Assembly: GCF_001436555.1 (NCBI RefSeq)
Contig: NZ_AYZR01000004.1
Span: 372,001-436,000, forward strand
DNA from: Lentilactobacillus senioris DSM 24302 = JCM 17472
GTDB taxonomy: Bacteria > Bacillota > Bacilli > Lactobacillales > Lactobacillaceae
Direction: 5' to 3'
DNA length: 64,000 bases
The stretch's first letter is position 1. Each line of letters starts with the position of its first letter. The notes under the pieces were generated by a model that did no database searches, was not told the DNA's origin, and saw only the letters and a list, made by a program, of their open reading frames with translations. The translations under genes were made by a program, and so were the position numbers. Of this stretch, positions 1 to 7,597 are shown in pieces.

Positions 1-307
1 TAAACACGGGACTAAGCCAATGTCGTTTTTGAGGATCTGGGACTTCTTGTCGGCCTGATAATTCTGGCAGCATGGTTACTAAATCGGCTTTGGTAAGATC
101 TAGTTGTTTTGCGTAGTACATGGTCCGTTCAAAAACCAAGTTTTTAAAGCCTAAGTAATAGGCGATGCCTAACGCTGCAATGAGCCAAAATGCGGTCCAG
201 GGCCAGCTGATCTTGGCCGGATCCAAAAAGCCAAATCCGAGACCACAGCCGACAAATAATACGTAGGCTAGAATACTTAGTAAAATCCATTTAGTTTTAG
301 GTTTCAT
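1..307 (-). CDS. small membrane protein, partial (3' end outside the window)
   Basis: The minus strand is open from an ATG at 307, behind an AAGGAGCC ribosome site, to the left window edge, giving 102 residues with no stop. The N-terminus (MKPKTKWILLSILAYVLF) begins a hydrophobic helix of about residues 8-25. A second helix lies near residues 40-60 (WPWTAFWLIAALGIAYYLG). The following part is polar and charged (LDLTKADLVTMLPE). I do not recognise the family. Topology suggests a two-helix membrane protein with a cytoplasmic tail. It is divergent from the acetyltransferase gene at 380, so both promoters must lie in about 70 bases. Confidence 0.7.
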   Translation of the reverse strand, partial: MKPKTKWILLSILAYVLFVGCGLGFGFLDPAKISWPWTAFWLIAALGIAYYLGFKNLVFERTMYYAKQLDLTKADLVTMLPELSGRQEVPDPQKRHWLSPVF

Positions 308-379
308 ACAAGGCTCCTTTAGAATTACAGATGTTAGTAAATATTAAACCACAAATTTAGAGAATAAAGAGATGTTATC

Positions 380-916
380 GTGAAATTTTCAATTCGGACA
401 ATTGTACCAACTGATTTTGAAGTTGTTAATAACTTAGTTACTGCTAGTTACCCTAAAGGGGCTTCTAGAGCGGCAATGATCGAGCGTTTGCGCCAATGGG
501 ATAATTATAACCCTCAGTTTGAAGTTGTGGCTCAATCCTCTGATAATGGACAAGTAATTGGTCATAGCCTAATGATTCCGGTTCAAGTCAGCGGCATGGG
601 AAATGATTATCAAATCGTGTCGGTGATTAGCATTATTGTTGATCCAGCTTACCAACACCATGCGGTAGGACAGGGCATTTTGCATGAATTAGAAAGTCGG
701 GCCCAATTGGCAGGCTATCCTGCTGTGAGTGCTATTGACAGTGGTGATTTCTTCTTTAATTCTGGCTATGTCGCTGGGGAAAACTTTAACCTGTTATCCA
801 CAATGCCAGTGGATATTTACAGTAATTTGGTTAAACAATTGCGTGATGGAAGTTTATATAATAAGGGCGGTAAAATATATTACCCAGACGAATATTTTGG
901 TATTGACCATAGTTAA
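380..916 (+). CDS. GNAT family N-acetyltransferase
   Basis: A 178-residue protein with the GNAT fold. The acetyl-CoA binding motif A is visible around residues 86-108 (VDPAYQHHAVGQGILHEL), preceded by the beta-4 strand SVISIIV. The C-terminal part holds FFNSGYVAGENFNL, where GNAT enzymes carry the G-F/Y turn before beta-7. The layout resembles the YhbS group, whose substrates are mostly unknown. The start is GTG at 380; an ATG at 372 is followed at once by a stop. The ribosome site is weak. The gene is monocistronic, with the T-box leader of nhaC starting just downstream. Confidence 0.8.
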   Translation: MKFSIRTIVPTDFEVVNNLVTASYPKGASRAAMIERLRQWDNYNPQFEVVAQSSDNGQVIGHSLMIPVQVSGMGNDYQIVSVISIIVDPAYQHHAVGQGILHELESRAQLAGYPAVSAIDSGDFFFNSGYVAGENFNLLSTMPVDIYSNLVKQLRDGSLYNKGGKIYYPDEYFGIDHS

Positions 917-954
917 ACTTGACGTCCATCTGGTCAACTGTTAACATGTTAACC

Positions 955-1201
955 ATTCAAATTAAAAAACGATGATGCTATATCAAGTAGCTGATTATCT
1001 GGGTGTCAGAAAGCCGGTGGGTGCTGCGAATCGGTCAGGATAATTGAAGCCAAATACTGTAGCTAGTGTCTTTATGACCGGAAAATAACTAGAACCGTTA
1101 CTATCTAGTGAGAAAGACGCCCGTAGTGGGTGGTCTTTGAAATTGGGTGGTACCACGGTTATGCGTCCCTACTGTAATTAATTACAGTAGGGACTTTTTT
1201 T
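955..1201 (+). promoter_or_regulatory. T-box riboswitch leader of the nhaC-type gene
   Basis: The leader carries the T-box core AATTGGGTGGTACCACGG at 1141-1158, followed by a terminator hairpin (GTCCCTACTGTAATT / AATTACAGTAGGGAC) and a T-run at 1165-1201. Upstream is a Stem I with the distal motif CAGAAAGCCGGTGG...TGCGAATCGG (about 1007-1034) and an AGTA box (about 985). Uncharged tRNA is expected to stabilise the antiterminator and allow nhaC transcription. The UGGU of the T-box predicts an A discriminator in the tRNA. The specifier is ambiguous: TAC (Tyr) at 1055-1057 and CCA (Pro) at 1050-1052 both fall in the predicted loop. Tyrosine would fit known NhaC-family T-boxes, but that is inference. 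Confidence 0.9.
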
Positions 1202-1237
1202 ATGGTCATAAAGTTTTAGGAAAGGAAGCGAACAGCT

Positions 1238-2656
1238 ATGAAACAAGAACAGACCAAGATTCAAGTTAGTTTGACAGAAGGAATTACTATTTTAGTAGTG
1301 ATGATGCTAATTTTAGGCCTTGGGGTGATTAAATTTCAATTGAGTCCGGAAGTTCCGATTTTAGTAGTGATTGGGCTTTTAATGCTGTGGGCGCGAGTGC
1401 GTCATTTTAGTTGGGATCGTATTAACCAGGGACTGGTCGAAGGCGTAAGTACTGGAATTATCCCCATCTTTATTTTTATTTTAATTGGGGCGTTAATCAG
1501 TACCTGGATTATGAGTGGCGTAATTCCTAGTTTAATGGTGTTTGGGTTTCAATTAATTACTGCACGTTGGTTTTTGCCATCAGTTTTTCTAGTATGTGCA
1601 ATTGTAGGTAGTGCGATTGGTAGTGCTCTGACCGTTATTTCTACCGTAGGAATTGCCTTTTTAGGAATGGGGATCACCATGGGACTTAATCCAGCGATGA
1701 TTGCGGGGGCAATTATTTCTGGCGCAGTATTTGGGGATAAGACCTCACCACTATCTGACTCCACTAATTTGGCTGCTGCAATTGTGGGCGCTGATCTGTT
1801 TAGTCATATCAAAAACTTGATGTGGTCGACGATTCCAGCTTTCTTCGTGGCCTTAATTGGATACATGTTAATTGGACCTACTAGTTCGCAATTTGATAGT
1901 AGTGCGATTACTAAAACGGTGACCACGTTAAACCAGCACTTTTTTATTAGTCCTTGGGCGCTGTTGCCAATTGGATTAATGTTTGTTTGTGCTTGGATCA
2001 AAATTCCGTCGATTCCGACGTTGTTTATTAATATTGCGGTGGCGGTAGGGATGATCTTTATGACTCAACCGCGCACATCCTTAGCTAAAATTGTAGACGT
2101 GATTGTGAATGGCTTCGTTGCTAAAACTGGTAATACTAATGTGGATACTTTGCTTAGCCGGGGCGGTATTTTAGCGATGATGAGTACCGTTTCTCTGGTT
2201 ATCATGGCGCTAGGGTTAGGCGGGATGCTGATGAACTTGGGAATTATTGAAGCGGTGATGGTACCAGTCTCCAAACATTTGAAGTCACCTAGTGCATTAG
2301 TGACTGCCACGATTTTAAGTGGTATCGGAGTTAATTTATTCGTCGGCGAACAATACCTCGCCAGTATTTTACCCGGTAACGCCTTTAAAGAAACCTACAA
2401 GCGAGCTGGGTTAGCCCCAGTAGCCCTTAGTCGAGTATTAGAAGACGGCGGGACCGTGATTAATTACTTGGTTCCTTGGGGTGTGGCAGCAGTATTTACC
2501 GCCAATGCTTTAGGAATTCCTACTTTGCAGTACTTGCCATTTGTCTTTTTCAGCTTAGCTTCACCAATTTTTTCATTACTAAGTGCTTACACGGGGATTG
2601 GTTTGAAACATTTAAAATCCAATTCAAAGGACAGTAAAGAGCTAGCTGGCAATTAG
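1238..2656 (+). CDS. nhaC: NhaC-family Na+/H+ antiporter or amino acid exchanger
   Basis: A 472-residue polytopic membrane protein with about 11-12 helices. Family signatures include IGSALTVISTVGIAFLGMG and the conserved GAVFGDKTSPLSDSTNLAAA around residues 161-181, plus LEDGGTVINYLVPWGVAA near residues 403-420. NhaC members exchange Na+ for H+ or for organic substrates such as malate/lactate or amino acids. The start is ATG behind GGAAAGGAAGC. Control by a T-box is unusual for a simple ion antiporter and suggests an amino acid as the real substrate (tyrosine is the usual candidate). It is monocistronic. Confidence 0.88.
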   Translation: MKQEQTKIQVSLTEGITILVVMMLILGLGVIKFQLSPEVPILVVIGLLMLWARVRHFSWDRINQGLVEGVSTGIIPIFIFILIGALISTWIMSGVIPSLMVFGFQLITARWFLPSVFLVCAIVGSAIGSALTVISTVGIAFLGMGITMGLNPAMIAGAIISGAVFGDKTSPLSDSTNLAAAIVGADLFSHIKNLMWSTIPAFFVALIGYMLIGPTSSQFDSSAITKTVTTLNQHFFISPWALLPIGLMFVCAWIKIPSIPTLFINIAVAVGMIFMTQPRTSLAKIVDVIVNGFVAKTGNTNVDTLLSRGGILAMMSTVSLVIMALGLGGMLMNLGIIEAVMVPVSKHLKSPSALVTATILSGIGVNLFVGEQYLASILPGNAFKETYKRAGLAPVALSRVLEDGGTVINYLVPWGVAAVFTANALGIPTLQYLPFVFFSLASPIFSLLSAYTGIGLKHLKSNSKDSKELAGN

Positions 2657-2867
2657 CACAGCAGGTAATCATGACTAAAGTAACGTCTCAATTATTACTT
2701 ATAATTTACATTATTACGAAATACCGATTGTTTTTTAATCCTGTTGATATTACGTAGTAACACCTATGCCTTATAGTAAGCTATGTTGAATCGGTAAGAA
2801 GTACTCATCGTGCTACCGATTATGAAAAATGGAAATTAAAATTCTAGAGACTATAGGAGTGAATTCT

Positions 2868-3566
2868 TTGAAAAAACAATTATCATTATTACTTGCTACC
2901 GGTGCTGCTGCAGTTGGTTTGTACTTTGCGGGTTACACTTATGCTGATGCTTCATCCACTATTACCGTTAAGGCGGGAGATACTGTTGCTAAATTAGCCA
3001 CAGAATACAACGATACGGTTAATGGAATTAAACAACGGAATAACTTGGCTGATGCTAACTTAATCGTGGTGGGCCAACAACTTAAAGTGGGTGCTGATAA
3101 TAATACCGCTAACACCACCACAAATTACAATTATTCAACCCCAAAGACTAGCACTGCTAGTTATAGCTATTCAGCTCCTCAAAAAACCACAACTACTAAC
3201 TATAGTTATGTAACCCCTAAAGCTAAGACTAGTTACACAGCTAAGAGTAATACTAATTACAGCACTAGCGGTAACTATGCAACTACTAGTTCTAACACTA
3301 GTGCTAACTCAACTTCTAGCTCTTATACTTCTAGTGCTTCTGGTTCCGATGCGTCTGCTAAAGCTTGGATCGCCAATAAAGAATCTGGTGGCTCTTATTC
3401 AGCTACCAACGGTCAATACATTGGGAAATATCAACTTTCCTCATCATACTTAAATGGGGATTACTCAGCAGCTAACCAAGAAAAAGTGGCTGATAAATAC
3501 GTTGCTAGCCGTTATGGTTCTTGGAGTGCTGCTAAGGCATTCTGGCAAGCTAATGGTTGGTATTAA
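2868..3566 (+). CDS. secreted LysM protein with Apf/lysozyme-like C-terminus
   Basis: I take the TTG at 2868, preceded by TAGGAGTG, as start; it gives a clean signal peptide (KKQLSLLLATGAAAVGL, cleavage near residue 28). A start at 2829 would put charged residues before it. Residues 31-74 form a LysM peptidoglycan-binding domain (ITVKAGDTVAKLATEYN). A Ser/Thr/Tyr/Asn-rich linker of about 90 residues follows. The C-terminus (AWIANKESGGSYSATNGQY to the end) matches the transglycosylase-like domain of aggregation-promoting factors. Such proteins act at the cell wall in cell shape and division. The total of 232 residues is normal for Apf proteins. A structured element follows the stop directly. 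Confidence 0.85.
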   Translation: MKKQLSLLLATGAAAVGLYFAGYTYADASSTITVKAGDTVAKLATEYNDTVNGIKQRNNLADANLIVVGQQLKVGADNNTANTTTNYNYSTPKTSTASYSYSAPQKTTTTNYSYVTPKAKTSYTAKSNTNYSTSGNYATTSSNTSANSTSSSYTSSASGSDASAKAWIANKESGGSYSATNGQYIGKYQLSSSYLNGDYSAANQEKVADKYVASRYGSWSAAKAFWQANGWY

Positions 3567-3574
3567 GATAAATT

Positions 3575-3708
3575 GCTAAGACCTTCGGGAATTAGCGACA
3601 ATTAATTTAAGAAAACGGGATAGTTCGATACGAATTTGTATCGCGCTATCCCGTTTTTTGGTAGTTAAGAGAGCTAATTGAAGTTCGAAGCCGTTTTAGT
3701 AAAGTGCT
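3575..3708 (+). ncRNA. structured 3'UTR element, copy 1 (novel candidate)
   Basis: Directly after the LysM gene. Outer stem: GACCTTC-GGG-AATTAGC (3580-3596) pairs with GCTAATT-GAAGTTC (3673-3686), leaving GGG bulged. Inner hairpin: AAACGGGATAG, bulged TT, CGATAC, loop, GTATCG, CTATCCCGTTT (3613-3656). The 3' tail reads GAAGCCGTTTTAGTAAAGTGCT. The same architecture recurs at 35786-35922 and, on the minus strand, at 55521-55653, with paired changes in the stems. It may also terminate transcription, because the inner hairpin ends in a T-run. Confidence 0.7.
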
Positions 3709-3880
3709 GGAGAGAGAAACTAAATTTCTGAAAGAAATTTTTAGTTGAACCTTCGCAAGGTTGGCTAGAGTTTTGCTTTTTTGAAACTCAGCCGACTACT
3801 GCGCTTCGGGTACTTTCGAGTACCAATGAAAAAATGCTAAATAGTTCGATTTATTTTTAAATCGCTATTTAGCATTTTTA
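3709..3880 (+). ncRNA. second structured module and terminator after copy 1
   Basis: Four successive hairpins are visible: AACTAAA/TTTAGTT, AACCTT-CGC-AAGGTT, GGCTAGAGTTT/AAACTCAGCC and GGTACTTTCGAGTACC. Then comes a terminator-like hairpin (3832-3877) with the same TT bulge before CGAT as in copy 1. The stretch TTTTGCTTTTTTGAAACTCA and ACTACTGCGCTT (3795-3806) recur on the minus strand next to copy 3 (55482-55520), so this module is shared by two of the three element copies. No reading frame is present. Function unknown. Confidence 0.5.
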
Positions 3881-3973
3881 TGTTGGACGGAAAAAGTAGT
3901 GAGGCAAAGCAGGTTTAAATTTAAGTTTTTGAAAAAAGATTTGCACCCCACTTCATTTTTTGATAGATTTAAA

Positions 3974-3988
3974 TAGTAATTATTACTT
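3974..3988. promoter_or_regulatory. Zur operator
   Basis: TAGTAATTATTACTT contains GTAATTATTAC (3976-3986), the core of the Bacillus Zur box TCGTAATNATTACGA. It lies just downstream of a plausible promoter (TTGCAC near 3942, TAGATT near 3964) and upstream of the zinc lipoprotein gene. Repression under zinc sufficiency is the expected effect. Confidence 0.75.
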
Positions 3989-4009
3989 TTTAAAAACGGG
4001 AGAAATTGA

Positions 4010-4903
4010 ATGAGAAAACATTTAGGGGTCTGGATGCTGGTTTTATTGCTAGCAGTAGTGGTGTTTATTCTAACTGGATGTGGTAACCAATCTGCTCAAC
4101 CTAAAACTGGTAAAATTAACGTGGTAAGCTCTCTTGATTTCTACGGTGAGGTTGCTAAAGAAGTCCTGGGTGATCATGGGAAAGTGACAACCTTGATTAA
4201 TAATCCTAGCGTTGATCCCCATGATTTTGAACCAACTACTGGAGATGCTAAGAAAGTAGCACAAGCCAATGTTACTATCGCTAATGGATTAGGGTATGAT
4301 GATTGGATGCAGCGACTCACCAGTAACGGCAGTGAGACAGCTAAAAACGTATTAGTTGGAGAAGAGGTAATGCATAAGCATGACGGTGATAATGAGCATG
4401 TTTGGTATAACCCGCAAACAATGGGAAAGTTAGCCACCCAACTAGCTGCTACCTATAGCAAAATTGATCCTCAGCATAAGCAGCAGTACTATGCTAATGC
4501 TCATAAGTATCAACGAAAGCTTCGAAAGCTAAACCAACTAATTAGTCGGGTGAAAACCAAGGTTAGTGGTCAAAAGGCGGACGTGAGTGAACCGATTTTT
4601 GATTATGGATTAGAAGCGTTAAACGTGAAAATTAATGATCGGCACTTTGAAAATGCTATTGATAAAGGAGTAGATCCTACACCAGCTGATATCAAGAAAA
4701 TTCAAACCGATATTAAAGATCATCGCATTGCTTTTTTTGTGGATAACAAGCAAGTTTCCAGTCATACCGTGACTGATTTAGTGGAACTAGCTCAAGAAAA
4801 TAACGTTCCGGTTTTGAAAGTCACCGAAACTTTGCCGAAGGGTCAAACCTATTTGGAATGGATGACTAGTCAATACCAGGCTTTAGAAAAATTACTCAAA
4901 TAA
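4010..4903 (+). CDS. znuA: zinc ABC transporter substrate-binding lipoprotein (ZnuA/AdcA type)
   Basis: A 297-residue cluster A-I metal-binding protein. The signal peptide ends in the lipobox LTGC (Cys24). Family ligands are visible: DPHDFEP (first His), HVWYNP (second His), and a third His in NDRHFENAIDKGVDPTP. The short His/Asp-rich loop KHDGDNEH precedes HVWYNP, as in zinc rather than manganese members. It captures Zn2+ outside the membrane for an ABC importer. No permease or ATPase gene is adjacent, so it must use components encoded elsewhere. The Zur box upstream supports zinc as substrate. A terminator follows. Confidence 0.85.
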   Translation: MRKHLGVWMLVLLLAVVVFILTGCGNQSAQPKTGKINVVSSLDFYGEVAKEVLGDHGKVTTLINNPSVDPHDFEPTTGDAKKVAQANVTIANGLGYDDWMQRLTSNGSETAKNVLVGEEVMHKHDGDNEHVWYNPQTMGKLATQLAATYSKIDPQHKQQYYANAHKYQRKLRKLNQLISRVKTKVSGQKADVSEPIFDYGLEALNVKINDRHFENAIDKGVDPTPADIKKIQTDIKDHRIAFFVDNKQVSSHTVTDLVELAQENNVPVLKVTETLPKGQTYLEWMTSQYQALEKLLK

Positions 4904-4905
4904 AC

Positions 4906-4950
4906 AAAAAGTTAACCAGCTTAAATATTAAGCTGGCTAACTTTTTTTGT
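4906..4950 (+). terminator. Rho-independent terminator after znuA
   Basis: AAAAAGTTA-ACCAGCTTAA pairs with TTAAGCTGG-CTAACTTTTT; a run of seven T follows. Confidence 0.85.
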
Positions 4951-5037
4951 TTATTGAATTTTTAAAATTGGTACAGACTAATTTTAAAAAATATTCTATA
5001 CTCAAAGTAGAACGGATTTAAAATTGGAGGTACTAAA

Positions 5038-5997
5038 ATGGTAATGAGTGAACCAATTTTTTTAAATGCACCACTACACGATAAATTATGGGGCGGGGAT
5101 CACCTAACTGAGTACGGCTTTGACCTGCCTTCCGACCACGTAGGGGAAGCCTGGATTGTTTCGGCCCATCAACACGGCCAAAGTACCGTGGAAAACGGTC
5201 CTTTTAAGGGTCAAACCTTAGGCGAAGTTTGGGAACAACACCCAGAAGTTTTCGGTGGCCATCCAGCGGATCAGGCCTTTCCGTTGTTAGTTAAAATTTT
5301 AGATGCTAACACCGATTTATCAATTCAGGTACATCCTGACGATGAATATGCCAACCAACATGGTGAAAAATACGGTAAAACCGAAAGCTGGTACATTTTG
5401 GCAGCTACGCCGGATGCCAAACTTTACTTCGGGCATACTGCACAAACTAGAGAAGAACTGGCGCAAGCAGTGAATGAAGGCCGCTGGGATGATGTTTTGC
5501 GGACTGTGCCAGTTAAAGCTGGAGACTTTGTCTATGTCCCATCCGGAACTTTGCATGCCCTAGGAGCCGGAATTATTGCCTTAGAGACGCAACAAAGTTC
5601 TGATATTACATACCGGTTCTATGATTTTGATCGTCCAGACAAGCAAACTGGTAAGTTAAGACCATTACAAATTGATCAGGCGATTGAAGTTACGACGGTA
5701 CCCCATCAGGATTATCCTACGCAACCAGAAAAGATCGCAATTCAAGATGGTACTTATACTAAATTAGTTCACGCCAAGTACTTTGACGTTGCTAAGATTG
5801 AAGTAAATGGTACTACTAAGTTAGAAGCTTTAAAACCTTACCAAATCATGACGGTGATCGATGGTTCTGGTAAGTTGAAGGTTGCTGGTCAAGACTATGA
5901 CTTAACCAAAGGGCAGTCTTTGATTTTGCCAAACGACGTTAATGAATTTGAATTAACGGGTCAAATGACCTTGATTACCTCTAAGGCGAATAAATAA
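5038..5997 (+). CDS. manA: mannose-6-phosphate isomerase, class I
   Basis: A 319-residue type I phosphomannose isomerase of the short Firmicutes form. It interconverts fructose-6-phosphate and mannose-6-phosphate in the cytosol. The zinc site is visible as SIQVHPDDEYA (Gln and His near residues 96-98), KTESWYIL (Glu near 115) and GTLHALGAGI (His near 173). The LWGG motif near the N-terminus is also typical. The ATG start has TTGGAGGTAC ahead of it. The gene stands alone with its own promoter (TTGGTA, TATACT region just before 5000) and terminator. Confidence 0.93.
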   Translation: MVMSEPIFLNAPLHDKLWGGDHLTEYGFDLPSDHVGEAWIVSAHQHGQSTVENGPFKGQTLGEVWEQHPEVFGGHPADQAFPLLVKILDANTDLSIQVHPDDEYANQHGEKYGKTESWYILAATPDAKLYFGHTAQTREELAQAVNEGRWDDVLRTVPVKAGDFVYVPSGTLHALGAGIIALETQQSSDITYRFYDFDRPDKQTGKLRPLQIDQAIEVTTVPHQDYPTQPEKIAIQDGTYTKLVHAKYFDVAKIEVNGTTKLEALKPYQIMTVIDGSGKLKVAGQDYDLTKGQSLILPNDVNEFELTGQMTLITSKANK

Positions 5998-6007
5998 TTC
6001 ATAAGAT

Positions 6008-6043
6008 AAAAACCATTCAATCAAATTGAATGGTTTTTATTTT
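6008..6043. terminator. bidirectional terminator between manA and a convergent small gene
   Basis: AAAAACCATTCAAT / ATTGAATGGTTTTT forms a hairpin with A- and T-runs on both sides. It overlaps the stop codon of the small minus-strand gene at 6037. Confidence 0.85.
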
Positions 6044-6195
6044 TTAGAATATTTTTGCTGGCATATAATCCAAATAATAATAAAAAGAACGGTTTGGGTT
6101 ATTGTATTTCGCCAGTTTTGGTGCAGTAGTTCATAACCAACCATGAAAATGCCGCTGATAATAATTAAGAGACTTTCGAATGTTCTTCTATTCAT
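6037..6195 (-). CDS. 52-residue membrane protein
   Basis: A short gene on the minus strand with an excellent ribosome site (GGAGGAATCC) seven bases before its ATG at 6195. The product starts MNRRTFESLLIIISGIFMVG and ends in a second helix (TQTVLFIIIWIIC) and QQKYSKK. It therefore has two short transmembrane helices with a basic tail. The family is unknown to me. The strong ribosome site, charge pattern and shared terminator with manA make it a probable real gene. Confidence 0.65.
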   Translation of the reverse strand: MNRRTFESLLIIISGIFMVGYELLHQNWRNTITQTVLFIIIWIICQQKYSKK

Positions 6196-6282
6196 TGGAT
6201 TCCTCCGTAACTGAGTATGATTAGCTCAGCGGCTTTATAACGCTATACTAGTATATATTTTATAGAGATCAAGTAATTATGT

Positions 6283-6458
6283 ATAAAAAAAGGAGACAGC
6301 CGCTTGAGGCCGTCTCACTTTACTATTCTAGGGGAAGAATATATGAAAAGTAGTAAATCTATCTCATAAATTAAGGGGGAATTTAATTTATTAGAATGTA
6401 GGGGAAGAAGAGATTGCCAAATGATTTCGGAAAATCATTTGAGTCCTTCTTATCTACA
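6283..6458 (-). ncRNA. candidate trans-acting small RNA with three C-rich motifs
   Basis: The minus strand has a promoter (TTGTTT at 6492-6487, 16-base spacer, TATATT at 6470-6465) and, about 170 bases on, a terminator (GAGACGGCC...GGCTGTCTCC with eight T, 6315-6284). There is no convincing reading frame. Reading 5'-3': hairpin CAAATGATTT/AAATCATTTG, single-stranded TCTTCCCCTA, hairpin ATAAATTAA-ATTCCCCC-TTAATTTAT, hairpin TATTCT-TCCCCT-AGAATA, terminator. Exposed UCCCC in loops is typical of small RNAs that pair with Shine-Dalgarno sequences (Listeria LhrC, Staphylococcus Rsa RNAs). Identity is inference. Confidence 0.6.
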
Positions 6459-6748
6459 AGTAATAATATACATGATTTGTTTAATGAAACAAGGATCAAA
6501 ATGTGATTTTTTTGTGATACTAATTAAGTAATTTTAAATTTTTTTGAAACTCTAAAATGAGAATGATTTAAAAGGGTAAACCAATTGGTGTTAAAGCGAT
6601 AAAGGGGATATATTACTTAGCAAAATATACCAATATTAGAAATTGTAAACCACTTGAAAAAATGTGAACTAAGTGTGAAAACACCCTTGTCATTAATGAC
6701 ATCTGAGATTAAAGTTATTATAAGTAAAAAATAATTGGAGGCGCCTCC
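6459..6748. other. intergenic region without a gene
   Basis: AT-rich sequence between the small RNA promoter and the esterase gene. A weak promoter is possible at TTGTCA (6687-6692) and TAAAGT (6710-6715). I see no reading frame or hairpin of note. Confidence 0.5.
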
Positions 6749-7597
6749 ATGAGCTTAGTGATGCTGCGCTTAAGATCCCAACTAAAAAAGCGGAATTATA
6801 AGAAGTTGGTAAGCAAAACCTTTATTCAACCTAACCAAAATTATAATCTATTTGCTCAACAACCAGAGTTAATGACTAAGCAACGTCAAGTGGCCGGTGG
6901 AACTTTAAACTGGCTAACCGATAATTCACGGGCTAAGGCTATTGTTTTGTATTTTCATGGTGGGGCACTAACCGCTCCGTTAAATGCTGACCAGGTACAA
7001 CTGGTTAATCAAATTACCCAAGATCCGATGGTTAATGCCGTGATAGCAGATTATCCGTTATTAGGAAGTGCTTCTAGTGATCAAATTTTAACTTTTGCCA
7101 CTACAGCATTAACCGAAGTGGCAACATCAGGTTTGCCGGTTATTTTGTTAGCGGATTCTGCTGGGGCGTGGTTGGTCAAATATTTATGGCAAGTACAACC
7201 CAAGTTGGTTGCGGCCACCATTTTAATTTCTCCGTGGCTGGACTGGCAGTTAACTAGTTCTAATGTGGTTAATTTAGCGGGCAAAGAGGTACTACTAGAT
7301 TTAAGTACCATGCAAACGATTGGTCGTCAATTCTGGCAGGGATTAACTCCTAAGCAGCAGCAACTACTTCAGCAACCACTAGGAAAAGTGGGACCAGTCC
7401 AGGTGATTGTTGGCGGACATGAAATGTTGTTGCCGGTCGATAAGCAACTAGTAACTGAGTTAACCTTGCATAATTCGGTTGAATTGTTAGAATACCCCGC
7501 TGGTTTTCACGACTTTGTTTTGTGGTTCGAGCTTCCGGAAACTAAAAAAGCCATCCAAAAGATGGCAGCATTCATTAAAGATCAATATGGTGTTTGA
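6749..7597 (+). CDS. alpha/beta hydrolase (hormone-sensitive-lipase-like esterase)
   Basis: A 282-residue alpha/beta hydrolase of the fold-3 group. The oxyanion motif YFHGGAL lies near residues 69-75. The nucleophile elbow reads LLADSAGAW near 130-139 (usual GDSAG). The catalytic acid is probably in VGGHEMLLPVD and the His in GFHDFVLW near 254-260. Such enzymes hydrolyse short acyl esters in the cytosol; the substrate cannot be deduced. The ATG start has GGAGGCG ahead of it. The 3' end overlaps the convergent membrane gene by 23 bases. Confidence 0.85.
   Translation: MSLVMLRLRSQLKKRNYKKLVSKTFIQPNQNYNLFAQQPELMTKQRQVAGGTLNWLTDNSRAKAIVLYFHGGALTAPLNADQVQLVNQITQDPMVNAVIADYPLLGSASSDQILTFATTALTEVATSGLPVILLADSAGAWLVKYLWQVQPKLVAATILISPWLDWQLTSSNVVNLAGKEVLLDLSTMQTIGRQFWQGLTPKQQQLLQQPLGKVGPVQVIVGGHEMLLPVDKQLVTELTLHNSVELLEYPAGFHDFVLWFELPETKKAIQKMAAFIKDQYGV

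Noticed and set aside
6342-6368. Mini frame MKSSKSIS behind AGGGGAAG, a possible leader peptide
   Set aside because: The GGGGA is explained by the complementary strand of the small RNA loop motif, and there is no gene that it could regulate on the plus strand nearby.
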